IMG/VR virus record: IMGVR_UViG_3300044638_004841
Span: 1-27,576 of that record
DNA: 27,576 nt
Source: a virus
Strand: one strand, 5' to 3'
Below are positions 10,949 to 19,517 of the stretch, piece after piece (the stretch's first letter is position 1; each line of letters begins with the position of its first letter). The position numbers were made by a program, and so were the translations under genes. The notes under the pieces were generated by a model. It saw only the letters and a program-made list of their open reading frames with translations, did not search any database and was not told where the DNA came from.

Positions 10949-13059
10949 TGGCTGGACTTAAGGTAATAGACAAGCAGGAGGCGATAAACATCTGTCCGAA
11001 CAACTCGGACGGACCTATCATTGAGATAGAGTCCCTAAGTATTCAGTTACCAAAGCCGGAGAGTTTTCTCTTTAGCGGCCTACCAAAGGAGCAGCAGATG
11101 TGGAAGCGACAGGAGATACCTAGGGAGCTTGCACAGATAAACAGTATGGACGACTGGTACGAGTCCCCACGTGAGTTCCAGCAGAAGTGGAGCCCCTACA
11201 TCGAGCAGGAGTTCAAGAGACGTAAGGAGGGACTGTGGTTTATGAACAACGGAGAGGAGACATACATCACTGGTCACCACTATATGTTCCTTCAGTGGAG
11301 CTCCATAGACATCGGATACCCTACGTACCTAGACTTCCAGCGCAAGCTGTTTGTCCACCTCTCGGCCTGCGAGGCAGACCCTCGGTGTCTTGGGCAGATA
11401 TACACCAAGTGCAGACGTTCTGGATATACCAATATGAGTGCAGCGGTACTTGTTGACGAGGGAAGTCAGGTGAAGGAGAAGCTGTTGGGCATTATGAGCA
11501 AGACAGGAACAGACGCTCAGGAGGCGGTTTTCGGCTCTAAGATCATTCCCATATTCAAGGGCTACCCATTCTTCTTTTCTCCTATTATTGACGGAACTAC
11601 AAACCCGCGTATGGAGCTCGCCTTCCGCGAGCCCTCGAAGAGGATTACCAAGAAGAACAAGACGACCTCACGAGGTGAGGCTCTGGACACTATAATCAAC
11701 TGGAAAAATACCACCAACAACGCATACGACGGAAGCAAGACCCATATGTTGTTTCTTGATGAGGCCGGTAAGTGGCTGAATCCTAACGACATAAGAGAGG
11801 TGTGGAGAATCCATAGGACCTGTCTTTTGGTTGGACGTAGGGTAATTGGGAAGGCGATGGTGGGCTCCACGGTAAACCCGCTTGATAAGGGCGGAAGGGA
11901 GTTTAGGAATTTGTACTACGACTCCGACCCCAACGACCGAAACGAGAACGGAAGGACCAAGAGCGGGCTTTATAAGATATTCATCCCGGCATACGATGCG
12001 ATGGAGGGATTCTTCAGCCAGTACGGACTTCCTATTGTTGAAGACCCAGAGTCTCCAATGCTTACCGAGGACGGAACCCTTACCGAGATAGGTGCTAGGA
12101 CGTTCTTAAAGAACGAGAGAAAGGGTCAGCAGAACAACAGCTACGAGCTCAACGAGATTATCCGTCAGTTCCCCTTCACCGAGGACGAGGCGTTCCGCGA
12201 CTCGACCAAGAGTTCTCTGTTCAACATCCAGAAGATATACGAGCAGATACAACATAACGAGGAGCTTTACCCAAACCCAGTGGTCATCGGCAACTTTCAA
12301 TGGAAAGACGGGAAGATGGACAGCGAGGTGATCTTCGCCCCCGACCCTAATGGGCGGTGGCGTGTGGCTTGGCTAGCACCTGCTGATATTCGAAATAAAC
12401 GAAAGATTGAGAACAATAAAGCTGTTGCCCCCAATGGTGCATTCGGAGTTATGGGTGTTGACTCCTACGACCTTGACACCACCCTTGACTACAGGTCTTC
12501 AAAGGGCGCCTGTCACGTGTACAACAAGTTCTCAATGGAGCACCCCTCTAATATGTTTGTCGCGGAGTACGCCTCACGGCCTCCGCTCGCCAAGATATTC
12601 TACGAGGACATCCTTATGGCTGCGGTATTCTACGGATACCCTGTGCTTATAGAGAACAACAAGTACGGCATCGCTAGGTACTTTGAGTCGAGGGGCTATG
12701 ATGAGTACCTTATGAACCGCCCTGCGCATCTTGCGTCCACCTCATCGAAGATGAACGTAAAGACAAAGGGGATACCTTCCAATAGCCAAGATGTGATACA
12801 AGCTCACGCTCAGGCTATTGAGTCATACATCCACGACCACGTAGGGCTCCACAACGAGACCGGTAAGTTCGGACGTATGTATCTGAACAGGACACTTGAG
12901 GACTGGATAAACTTTAAGATAGACGACAGGACAAAGTTTGACTTAACAATCAGCTCAGGGCTGGCGCTGCTTGCTGCCCAGAAGCAGGTCAAAGAAGTCA
13001 AAAAAACAAACTTCAACGAGAGGGTATTCTTCCGCAAGGGTAAGGAAATTAGGCGATAA
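10948..13059 (+). CDS. terL: Terminase large subunit
   Basis: 703 residues. The ATPase half has a degenerate Walker A, KCRRSGYT (154-161), in which the usual GK(S/T) reads GYT. A clear Walker B MLFLDEA follows (267-273), then a coupling motif GSTVNP (306-311). The nuclease half begins near residue 500, with FGVMGVDSYDLDTT giving the first catalytic Asp (505), and a later IDDRTKFDLTISSG gives acidic residues near the end. It packages phage DNA into procapsids, cutting concatemers. Order terL then portal and the large sizes resemble podovirus-like phages of Bacteroidota, including crAss-like relatives, but placement needs a tree. Confidence 0.88.
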   Translation: MAGLKVIDKQEAINICPNNSDGPIIEIESLSIQLPKPESFLFSGLPKEQQMWKRQEIPRELAQINSMDDWYESPREFQQKWSPYIEQEFKRRKEGLWFMNNGEETYITGHHYMFLQWSSIDIGYPTYLDFQRKLFVHLSACEADPRCLGQIYTKCRRSGYTNMSAAVLVDEGSQVKEKLLGIMSKTGTDAQEAVFGSKIIPIFKGYPFFFSPIIDGTTNPRMELAFREPSKRITKKNKTTSRGEALDTIINWKNTTNNAYDGSKTHMLFLDEAGKWLNPNDIREVWRIHRTCLLVGRRVIGKAMVGSTVNPLDKGGREFRNLYYDSDPNDRNENGRTKSGLYKIFIPAYDAMEGFFSQYGLPIVEDPESPMLTEDGTLTEIGARTFLKNERKGQQNNSYELNEIIRQFPFTEDEAFRDSTKSSLFNIQKIYEQIQHNEELYPNPVVIGNFQWKDGKMDSEVIFAPDPNGRWRVAWLAPADIRNKRKIENNKAVAPNGAFGVMGVDSYDLDTTLDYRSSKGACHVYNKFSMEHPSNMFVAEYASRPPLAKIFYEDILMAAVFYGYPVLIENNKYGIARYFESRGYDEYLMNRPAHLASTSSKMNVKTKGIPSNSQDVIQAHAQAIESYIHDHVGLHNETGKFGRMYLNRTLEDWINFKIDDRTKFDLTISSGLALLAAQKQVKEVKKTNFNERVFFRKGKEIRR

Positions 13060-13069
13060 GTTAAGTTCG

Positions 13070-13077
13070 TACCTTTG
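13070..13077 (+). promoter_or_regulatory. TAnnTTTG promoter box (TACCTTTG) before the portal
   Basis: In the 35-base gap between terminase and portal, 18 bases before ATG 13095. Allows independent transcription of the portal. Confidence 0.6.
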
Positions 13078-13094
13078 TCCATAAACTCCGATAA

Positions 13095-15551
13095 ATGGAT
13101 CAATACTCTGTAAAAAGTAACTCATACGACTCTACGTTCCCAGACCCTTTTGCCTCACACGATGTAAAGGTGGGAAAGAGGTACGGTCTTCAGTACGCAA
13201 AGGCTATATACGGCCAGTGGGGAAGCGCCCAGTACGAGGGGTCTCTGTACAGCAAAAGGTTCCGTGAGTTTGAAGTCTCTAGGGACTACGCCAACGGAAC
13301 CCAAGATACATCCATCTACAAGCAGATACTTACCTCTCTTGACCCGAACAACGGTGATGGGTCCTTGGTAAACCTAGACTGGACACCAGTTCCTATCGTT
13401 CCCAAGTTCGTAAAGATTGTAGTCAACAAGATTCTGTCTTCTAAGTTCTACCCCAACATTGAAGCTGTTGATCCTTTGTCGCGCAGTGAGAAGGACTACG
13501 AGAAAAATAAGATGAAGATATTCATCGAGAACAAGGACATCCTAAAGGAGGCGAAGGACTCAGGACTTCGCACCGAGGTAGACCCAGACTCTCTTCCCGA
13601 TACTGCTGAGGAGACCGAAATTTTCCTTGAGACTAACATCAAGACCGCTGCGGAGATTGCTGCCCAGATTGGCATTAATCTAACGCTAAGCTGGAATGAC
13701 TTCGACGAGCGCATTTTTAGGCGCAATGTCGAAGACCTCGTCACCTGTGGTATTGCTGTCACCAAGCGCAGCAACGACCCCAACTACGGAATCGTTGAGG
13801 ACTATGTAGACCCAGCATTCTTTATCCACAGCTTTACCTCTGACCCCAACTTTACGGATATAACCTACGCAGGCCACGTAAAGCGTATGAGCATCTCTGA
13901 ACTTAAGCGCACAGCAGGCAACCAGTTCACCGAGGACGAGTACGAGAAGATGGCAAGGACGGTTATGAACCGCTTTGGCAATGACTCTAGCAGGCTGATG
14001 GGCTCTGGGTACGACCCAGGTATGGAGCGCTACTACTACGGATACGACGAGTACACCATTGAAGTACTTGACTTTGAGTTTATTAGCGTTGACAACATCA
14101 TCTTTGAGAAGAAGGAGTCCCGTTTTGGAAACATTGGCTTCTACTACAAGGGCCACAAGTACAATGCCCCACAGCAGAGTGTGTATGATAGGGAGGCTGT
14201 CTATATGCAGAACCAGACGCTGTATGGTGGTAATTACATCCTAGGGACTGACTACATCTACGACTACGGGTTGAAGAAGAACATTCCTAAAAATGTTCAC
14301 GACCTCACCCGAACCCGGATGAGCTACAGCATTGTGGCCACCAACATCCGCAAGTCTATCCCTAAGTCTATGGTCAGCGGCATCATCGGCTTTGCCGACC
14401 AGCTGCAGATCACCCACCTAAAGCTCCAGCAGTCTATCGCCAAGGCTAAGCCTGATGGATTGATTATCGACATCGAAGGACTTGAGAACGTACAGTTAGG
14501 GCGTGGCGGAGAGCTACAGCCTTTAGACCTTCAAGACATCTACGAGCAGACAGGTATCTTCTACTACCGCAGTAAGAACCCCGATGGTAGCTTCCAGAAC
14601 CCACCGATCCGTCCCCTTGAGAACGGTATTAGGAACATCAACGAGCTCATCACCATCTACAACCACGCCCTGCGTATGATTCGTGATGCTACGGGCATCA
14701 ACGAGGTTATGGACGGAACGAGTCCTAAGGGAGACCAGCTTGTTGGCGTACGCCAGCAGCAACTGGCGGCAGGCAACAATGCTCTTGGGGATATTAGCAA
14801 TGCAGCGATTGTGCTGTACCGCAGGATCTGTGAGGACGTTGTGAAGTGTCTTCAGATACTTCCTCCTAAGTCTATCCTGTACAAGGCCTACGAGACGGCG
14901 ATTGGCAGGGAGAATATGGCGGTGCTGTCGAGTTTCTCTAATCTGCCTATGTACAACTTCGGCGTTAGGGTCGTCGCTGATATGAACGAGATTGACCGTA
15001 TGTACCTCGAGCAAAACATCCAGGCCTCTATTGCCCAGGGCGAGCTTGACATCGAGGATGCGATTGCTATCCGTCAGTTAAGGGACATCGACCAAGCCGA
15101 GAGGTTGCTTATTGTACGCCGTAAGAAGCGTATGAAGGTTCGGCAGGAGATGGCCCAGCAGAACTCTCAGTTCCAGGCTCAGGCCAACGCACAGGTCGCT
15201 CAGGTTACAAGCCAAGCTAAGATGCAGGAAGACCAGATGAAGGCCCAGCTTGATGCTCAGAAGATTCAGCTAGAGGCTGAGGCTAAGGCTCAGCTGCTAC
15301 AGGTAGAGTACGGACTTAAGATGCAGTTGGCTCAGCTGCAAGGAGACTACGGAATCAAAGAGCAGCAGATAGAGTCGGGTGTACGCCAGACTGCCGATCA
15401 GGAGGCTGAGGACCGTAAGGACAACCGCATTAAGGAACAAGCAGTTGCGCAAAGCAAACTGATTGCCCAGCGCAAGGGAGACCGTGCGGAGTTAGAGAAG
15501 CAGGACCTCGAGGGTCAGGAGGATATTGTGGATATCATATTGAATCAATAA
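13095..15551 (+). CDS. Portal protein with long C-terminal coiled coil
   Basis: 818 residues directly after terL. The N-terminal two thirds have portal-like features: VPKFVKIVVNKILSSKFYPN (residues near 96-115), repeated Asp/Tyr-rich segments, and a helical core with KLQQSIAKAKPDGLIID and MDGTSPKGDQLVGVRQQQLA. From about residue 680 it turns into an Ala/Gln/Lys/Glu-rich coiled coil (for example AQLDAQKIQLEAEAKAQLLQ) ending EDIVDIILNQ. The portal forms the dodecameric DNA channel at one capsid vertex; the coiled coil may be the barrel or crown. Size is like the large portals of podoviruses. Recognition rests on context and pattern. Confidence 0.8.
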   Translation: MDQYSVKSNSYDSTFPDPFASHDVKVGKRYGLQYAKAIYGQWGSAQYEGSLYSKRFREFEVSRDYANGTQDTSIYKQILTSLDPNNGDGSLVNLDWTPVPIVPKFVKIVVNKILSSKFYPNIEAVDPLSRSEKDYEKNKMKIFIENKDILKEAKDSGLRTEVDPDSLPDTAEETEIFLETNIKTAAEIAAQIGINLTLSWNDFDERIFRRNVEDLVTCGIAVTKRSNDPNYGIVEDYVDPAFFIHSFTSDPNFTDITYAGHVKRMSISELKRTAGNQFTEDEYEKMARTVMNRFGNDSSRLMGSGYDPGMERYYYGYDEYTIEVLDFEFISVDNIIFEKKESRFGNIGFYYKGHKYNAPQQSVYDREAVYMQNQTLYGGNYILGTDYIYDYGLKKNIPKNVHDLTRTRMSYSIVATNIRKSIPKSMVSGIIGFADQLQITHLKLQQSIAKAKPDGLIIDIEGLENVQLGRGGELQPLDLQDIYEQTGIFYYRSKNPDGSFQNPPIRPLENGIRNINELITIYNHALRMIRDATGINEVMDGTSPKGDQLVGVRQQQLAAGNNALGDISNAAIVLYRRICEDVVKCLQILPPKSILYKAYETAIGRENMAVLSSFSNLPMYNFGVRVVADMNEIDRMYLEQNIQASIAQGELDIEDAIAIRQLRDIDQAERLLIVRRKKRMKVRQEMAQQNSQFQAQANAQVAQVTSQAKMQEDQMKAQLDAQKIQLEAEAKAQLLQVEYGLKMQLAQLQGDYGIKEQQIESGVRQTADQEAEDRKDNRIKEQAVAQSKLIAQRKGDRAELEKQDLEGQEDIVDIILNQ

Positions 15552-15552
15552 C

Positions 15553-15560
15553 TATCTTTG
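15553..15560 (+). promoter_or_regulatory. TAnnTTTG promoter box (TATCTTTG)
   Basis: Two bases after the portal stop. It is followed by an approximately 36-base leader that contains TTTAACC twice and then TTTACC, before GTG 15603. Confidence 0.6.
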
Positions 15561-15602
15561 TAGGGCATTAGCGTTGCTTTTTAACCTTTAACCTTTACCA
15601 TT

Positions 15603-15869
15603 GTGAGCTATTCAAACATTACCAACCCAGTAAACTACCAACTTCAGGCATTCGGTCAGAAGGGATTTAGGGTAGTAACCTCAGCATTTACTCCTGTTAG
15701 CGGAGAATTCTACCGAGCATTTACCATAACTAGCGACGCAGTGGTCACCGCTACATCGGTAGAGGGGGATAACCTTAGCGCTGTAACGCTACTTGCCGGA
15801 ACAACAGTTTACGGATTGTTCAGTGCAATCAGCGTTTCTTCTGGAACGGTAATCGCCTATATCGCATAA
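15603..15869 (+). CDS. 88-residue beta-rich structural protein
   Basis: GTG start (no in-frame ATG nearby), MSYSNITNPVNYQLQAFGQK. The C-terminal half, GDNLSAVTLLAGTTVYGLFS then VSSGTVIAYIA, resembles small virion proteins seen in many phages (GDNLtgvTLpAGtviyGrFtxitvtsGtviAY). Likely a decoration or tail-associated protein. Only the general class is supportable. Confidence 0.6.
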   Translation: MSYSNITNPVNYQLQAFGQKGFRVVTSAFTPVSGEFYRAFTITSDAVVTATSVEGDNLSAVTLLAGTTVYGLFSAISVSSGTVIAYIA

Positions 15870-15871
15870 AG

Positions 15872-16147
15872 ATGATTGGTCTCGGTTTAAGCATAAGCCT
15901 AACCCCTTCTGGTGCTGGATTCCTTCGCGGAGCAGCTCAGCTAATCTACAATGACTACTACAACCGAGTAACGGCAGATGGTGGTACTGTGGAGGGGGAG
16001 TCTTGTTTTGAGCGTGCTGTATTCCTACTTGGTGTTCGTAACACCGTCAACTACATCGACCTAATCTTCCAAAGATGGACTGCCGACGGCGGCACCATAG
16101 AGGCGGAAGATTGCTTTACAAATTCTTTCTTTGCGCTAAATCAGTGA
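15872..16147 (+). CDS. 91-residue structural protein with internal ADGGT duplication
   Basis: After a hydrophobic N-terminus (MIGLGLSISLTPSGAGFL), two similar units occur: NRVTADGGTVEGESCFERAV (about 36-55) and QRWTADGGTIEAEDCFTNSF (about 68-87). The ADGGT(V/I/F)E signature recurs twice in the 1917-residue fibre, so this is probably a tail or adhesin-associated module. Its TGA overlaps the start of a homing endonuclease gene (TGATG), which may have displaced a longer downstream relation. Confidence 0.6.
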   Translation: MIGLGLSISLTPSGAGFLRGAAQLIYNDYYNRVTADGGTVEGESCFERAVFLLGVRNTVNYIDLIFQRWTADGGTIEAEDCFTNSFFALNQ

Positions 16148-16740
16148 TGGAAGAGTGGAAGGACATACTAGGCTACGAAGGCGAATATCAAGTGAGTAAC
16201 TATGGTAGCGTAAGGAGTCTTGATAGGTATATAAAGTCTAAATCTAAACTAGATAAAGAGTTTGTGTATTTTAAAAGAGGTAAGAACTTAATACCAGAAC
16301 TTGGGTCGTTGGTTTATCCTTATGTCGTTTACTATTTAAAAAAAGACGGAAAGAGATACTACAACAAAGCCCACAGGCTTGTTGCTAAGGCTTTTATTCC
16401 GAACCCAGAAAATAAGAAGGTTGTCAATCACATTGATTCAAATCCAAGAAACAATCACGTAGACAACCTAGATTGGGTAACGCATAGCGAGAATACCAAA
16501 CACGCTTACGATAACGGAAGGATTGATATAACAAAAGCAATAGAGGCTTCAAGGGAATCAAGAATTGGTACCGGAAAAATTGTATATCAATACACAATCA
16601 ATAAAAAACCAATAGCTCAGTTTAACAGTGTTAGGTCTGCGGCTAAAATAACAAACTCTGACGAAAACTCTATATCAAAGGTTTGCAGAGGAGTAATCAA
16701 TATTCACAATAATTATTTTTGGAGTTATGAGCTTTTATAG
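16147..16740 (+). CDS. Free-standing NUMOD4/HNH homing endonuclease 1
   Basis: 197 residues from ATG 16147. Domains: NUMOD4 at the N-terminus (EEWKDILGYEGEYQVSNYGS), HNH nuclease in the middle (HRLVAKAFIPNPENKKVVNH with IDSNPRNNHVDNLDWVT, about 76-115), then a NUMOD1-like DNA-binding segment (VYQYTINKKPIAQFNSVRSAA). HNH His and Asn residues are in place. Such enzymes cut a cognate site to spread their own gene. It overlaps both neighbours (TGATG upstream, 14 bases downstream) and its sequence is more A/T-rich than the portal. Confidence 0.88.
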   Translation: MEEWKDILGYEGEYQVSNYGSVRSLDRYIKSKSKLDKEFVYFKRGKNLIPELGSLVYPYVVYYLKKDGKRYYNKAHRLVAKAFIPNPENKKVVNHIDSNPRNNHVDNLDWVTHSENTKHAYDNGRIDITKAIEASRESRIGTGKIVYQYTINKKPIAQFNSVRSAAKITNSDENSISKVCRGVINIHNNYFWSYELL

Positions 16741-18484
16741 TGACGCATCTTTAGTGATGATACCTTCGGGTTATAAAGACCAGAAGGTCTACTGTGCGGT
16801 GCCAACGGACGGGCTAGGCGACCTAACCTTCAGCCGTGCCTCAAGCGCCACCCGTGTGCAAAGTGACGGCCTAATTGAAAAGGTGCGGACTAATTTAATT
16901 TTGCAGAGCCAAACCTTTGACAATGCGAGTTGGACAAAATATGAGGGTGCAACGATTACGGCAAACAGCACCACCGCACCCGATGGCACTTTGACTGCTG
17001 AAACTTTGAATGTTGCAACAAATATCTTTAGCGGCACTTATCAAGCCATAAGTTTAAGCAGCAATATATACACTATTTCAATTTTTGTAAAAAAGGGAAC
17101 AAAAGATTTTATCTATTTATTTGATGCTTCGGCTACGGCACAAGGGTGGTTTAATTTAACTAATGGAACGCTTGGTTCTATTCCAGTTGGATATAATGCG
17201 TCAATTATAAGTGTTGGTGATGGATGGTTTAAAATATCTTTTGGAAATAAAAACGCAGTTACTCCAGCGTTTTTTCAATTAGGGCTATCCGATGCTGATG
17301 GAGTTTCTCTTCCAGCATCTACGGGAACGGCATTTATTTGGGGCGCACAATTAGAAACTGGCGACATCGCAACAGACTACATCGCCACCACCACCGCAGC
17401 GGTATCAGTTGGCCCCGTTAGCGGTTTACCCCGTTTGGATTATTTGGGCAGCACTTGCCCTCGCTTGTTGCTGGAGCCGCAGCGGAGTAACTTGGCCCTA
17501 TACTCGGAGCAGTTTAACAACGCATCTGTTTGGGGCGGCACTGCCGTAGTAACTGCCAACAATGCAGTAAGTCCAGATGGATATACTAATGCCGACCAAA
17601 TAAACCCAAGCTCGTTAGCAAGCGCCAGCTTAAACAACAACCTTGCTCCCGTAGCTATTACGGCTGGCACCGCTTATACTATTAGCTTGTTTGTCAAAAA
17701 TAGCAACTTTGGTGCTTCTGACTACATTACGTTTAATACTACCGACAACGTAGCTTCTGAATTGCTTGGGCGCATTTACCCGTCAACGCAGACCATTAGC
17801 AATTTATCGGGAACTGGTAGCCCAGCTTGGAGCAGCATTAGCTCAAGCGTGGTTAACTACGGGAACGGCTGGTACCGCTATTCAATTACGGCAACGGCTG
17901 GCAGCAATTCGGGTGCGGCAGTAACCTATTTAACTATGTCAAAGAGCTGCTGGTTCTACGGCTTTATGTTTGAAGCAGGAGCCTACGCCACCTCGTACAT
18001 CCCCACATTGGGGGCATCAGTTACAAGGGTTGCGGATGTAACTACTAAAACGGGCATTAGTTCTTTGATTGGTTCCACCGAAGGGGTTTTGTTTGTTGAA
18101 GCGGATATGACATTGAATTCCGCAAATGGTAGAGTTTTTATGGACGTCAATGATAACGACTTAACAAACCGTGTTGCAATAAGCATTTCAAATAATGTTG
18201 TGGGCGGTTTTGTTCAAGGGGCTACTCGTGTTAGTTATACCATTCCGAGTTCTGGTCGTTACAAAATTGCTTTTGGGTATAAGTCGGGCGATTTTGTTTT
18301 GTACGTCAACGGAGTACAAAGGTCAACAAGTACGGCTTCGGTAACTTTTAGCGGTATGAATCAAATTTTTCTTGGACACACCTTTGCAGGAACTACAACG
18401 CAACCAAGCGACCCAATTGCCCAAACCCTACTATTCAAGACCCGTTTAACTAACGCCCAACTGGCAGAATTGACCACGCTATGA
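16727..18484 (+). CDS. Two-module carbohydrate-binding-like adhesin with C-terminal LamG-like domain
   Basis: 585 residues. Two repeated beta-sandwich modules begin RTNLILQSQTFDNASWTK (about residue 55) and RSNLALYSEQFNNASVWGG (about 255). Both end with a GWFKI or GWYRYSITA strand and an (L/M)FEAG or QLETG turn, the pattern of CBM4/9-like modules in phage receptor-binding proteins. The last 140 residues (STEGVLFVEADMTLNSANGR to FKTRLTNAQLAELTTL) look like a LamG/concanavalin-type domain. Probably a tail adhesin recognising surface glycans. It is bracketed by two homing endonuclease genes, which suggests it is a cassette that moves between phages. Confidence 0.7.
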   Translation: MSFYSDASLVMIPSGYKDQKVYCAVPTDGLGDLTFSRASSATRVQSDGLIEKVRTNLILQSQTFDNASWTKYEGATITANSTTAPDGTLTAETLNVATNIFSGTYQAISLSSNIYTISIFVKKGTKDFIYLFDASATAQGWFNLTNGTLGSIPVGYNASIISVGDGWFKISFGNKNAVTPAFFQLGLSDADGVSLPASTGTAFIWGAQLETGDIATDYIATTTAAVSVGPVSGLPRLDYLGSTCPRLLLEPQRSNLALYSEQFNNASVWGGTAVVTANNAVSPDGYTNADQINPSSLASASLNNNLAPVAITAGTAYTISLFVKNSNFGASDYITFNTTDNVASELLGRIYPSTQTISNLSGTGSPAWSSISSSVVNYGNGWYRYSITATAGSNSGAAVTYLTMSKSCWFYGFMFEAGAYATSYIPTLGASVTRVADVTTKTGISSLIGSTEGVLFVEADMTLNSANGRVFMDVNDNDLTNRVAISISNNVVGGFVQGATRVSYTIPSSGRYKIAFGYKSGDFVLYVNGVQRSTSTASVTFSGMNQIFLGHTFAGTTTQPSDPIAQTLLFKTRLTNAQLAELTTL

Positions 18485-18511
18485 TGACTGCTCCGAGTTT
18501 GTATAGTACGA

Positions 18512-18537
18512 ATTCTTTTGTATATTTACAAAAAGAA
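18512..18537. repeat. A/T-rich inverted repeat in front of homing endonuclease 2
   Basis: ATTCTTTTGTA and TTACAAAAAGAAT form a stem with one bulged base. It overlaps TATATTTA (18521-18528), a one-base variant of the TAnnTTTG box, 16 bases before ATG 18544. It could be a terminator for the adhesin gene, a promoter for the endonuclease, or both. Confidence 0.4.
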
Positions 18538-18543
18538 TCTGCT

Positions 18544-19059
18544 ATGGAAATTTGGAAAGACATCAAAGGGTACGAGGGATTGTATCAAGTTTCAAACGAA
18601 GGTCGTGTGAAAGCGTTGAGCCGAGTTGTAAAGTCACGTTGGGGAACACCCAAGCCGTTGAAGGAAAAAGAGATTCGTGAAGTAGTTGATTCGCTCGGCT
18701 ACTCACGTTTGTCTTTGTCTAAAGATGGTACGGTTAAGACCCACAAGATTCACCGCTTGGTTGCTGAAGCGTTTTTAGTTGGCGAAGGCCACATCAATCA
18801 CATTGACGGAAACAAGCAAAACAACCAAGTTTCAAATCTTGAGTTCTGTACGAGTAAGCAAAACCATAATCACGCATTTGAAAGCGGCTTACGCCCAAGT
18901 AAATATTATACTCCGATTGTATGTAACGAGACTGGCGAGATGTTTGAGTCAAAGTCCGCCCTTGCTCGTTCACTTGGAGTTTCGGCAGTTATGGTTTCTT
19001 CTTACGTTCGTGGTAATATGAAACACATCAAAGGAAAAACTTACACACAATTACAATGA
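18544..19059 (+). CDS. Free-standing NUMOD4/HNH homing endonuclease 2
   Basis: 171 residues. NUMOD4 (MEIWKDIKGYEGLYQVSNEG), HNH core (IHRLVAEAFLVGEGHINHID then NKQNNQVSNLEFCTSKQNHN), and a C-terminal helix-turn-helix-like DNA-binding region (SKSALARSLGVSAVMVSSYV). I start at ATG 18544; 21 upstream in-frame codons show no domain and overlap the adhesin stop. Related to but clearly diverged from endonuclease 1. Its TGA overlaps the next ATG (ATGA). Confidence 0.88.
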   Translation: MEIWKDIKGYEGLYQVSNEGRVKALSRVVKSRWGTPKPLKEKEIREVVDSLGYSRLSLSKDGTVKTHKIHRLVAEAFLVGEGHINHIDGNKQNNQVSNLEFCTSKQNHNHAFESGLRPSKYYTPIVCNETGEMFESKSALARSLGVSAVMVSSYVRGNMKHIKGKTYTQLQ

Positions 19060-19448
19060 GATTCCAAAAATTTGAATTCACCCCAGCCCAATGGGCTACG
19101 GCTAAAGCAAAGATTGAAACAACGGGTACCGACCCCGAAGGCGAAACCTACACTTACTGGAACCCCGAATTAGTTACTGCCGTTGTAGAACTCGGTCACC
19201 TATGCACCCAATGGGGAACGGATGCCGAAGGCAACCAAGTGTGTGAGGTAACGTCACCAAAGTACGCAGTTGACATCCTATGGGCTGCGGAGCCTATCGT
19301 TGAGGACTTTGCTGCTTATGTGGTATGGCCTGCACCTTGTGGAGTTCACATCTTCGCTGGATGGGAAGCAGCATATGGGTCAGAGTACTGCGTTGCTAAC
19401 CCAACAGCCCCCTACTGTCTGCCTCCAGTACCACCGACCGAAGAGTAA
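19056..19448 (+). CDS. 130-residue hypothetical structural-module protein
   Basis: MRFQKFEFTPAQWATAKAKI starts the protein; the middle has TYWNPELVTAVVELG and the C-terminal half PAPCGVHIFAGWEAAYGSEY with several Cys. Small proteins with a C-terminal VHxFAG...Y..YC pattern occur near tail genes in Bacteroidota phages as I recall. No enzymatic motif. It is followed by a terminator, closing this transcription unit. Confidence 0.6.
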   Translation: MRFQKFEFTPAQWATAKAKIETTGTDPEGETYTYWNPELVTAVVELGHLCTQWGTDAEGNQVCEVTSPKYAVDILWAAEPIVEDFAAYVVWPAPCGVHIFAGWEAAYGSEYCVANPTAPYCLPPVPPTEE

Positions 19449-19472
19449 CATTCGTATCTTTATATACGTTAT

Positions 19473-19491
19473 AGGGGCCTATTGTGCCCCT
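19473..19491 (+). terminator. Intrinsic terminator upstream of the large fibre gene
   Basis: AGGGGC (19473-19478) pairs with GCCCCT (19486-19491) around a 7-base loop, then TTGACGTTTTG. The T-run is interrupted, so termination may be partial. The fibre promoter begins 12 bases later. Confidence 0.6.
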
Positions 19492-19502
19492 TTGACGTTT
19501 TG

Positions 19503-19510
19503 TACCTTTG
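19503..19510 (+). promoter_or_regulatory. TAnnTTTG promoter box (TACCTTTG) for the fibre
   Basis: Lies 7 bases before ATG 19518, giving a nearly leaderless mRNA. A TTG at 19482-19484, in the terminator loop, is 18 bases upstream and could be the -33 element. Confidence 0.65.
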
Positions 19511-19517
19511 CAATCGT

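Noticed and set aside
13605-13640. Hammerhead-like string CTGAGGA...GAAA on the plus strand in the portal gene
   Set aside because: Only four bases separate the two core blocks, too few for stem II, and there is no stem III or stem I partner; it is coding sequence.
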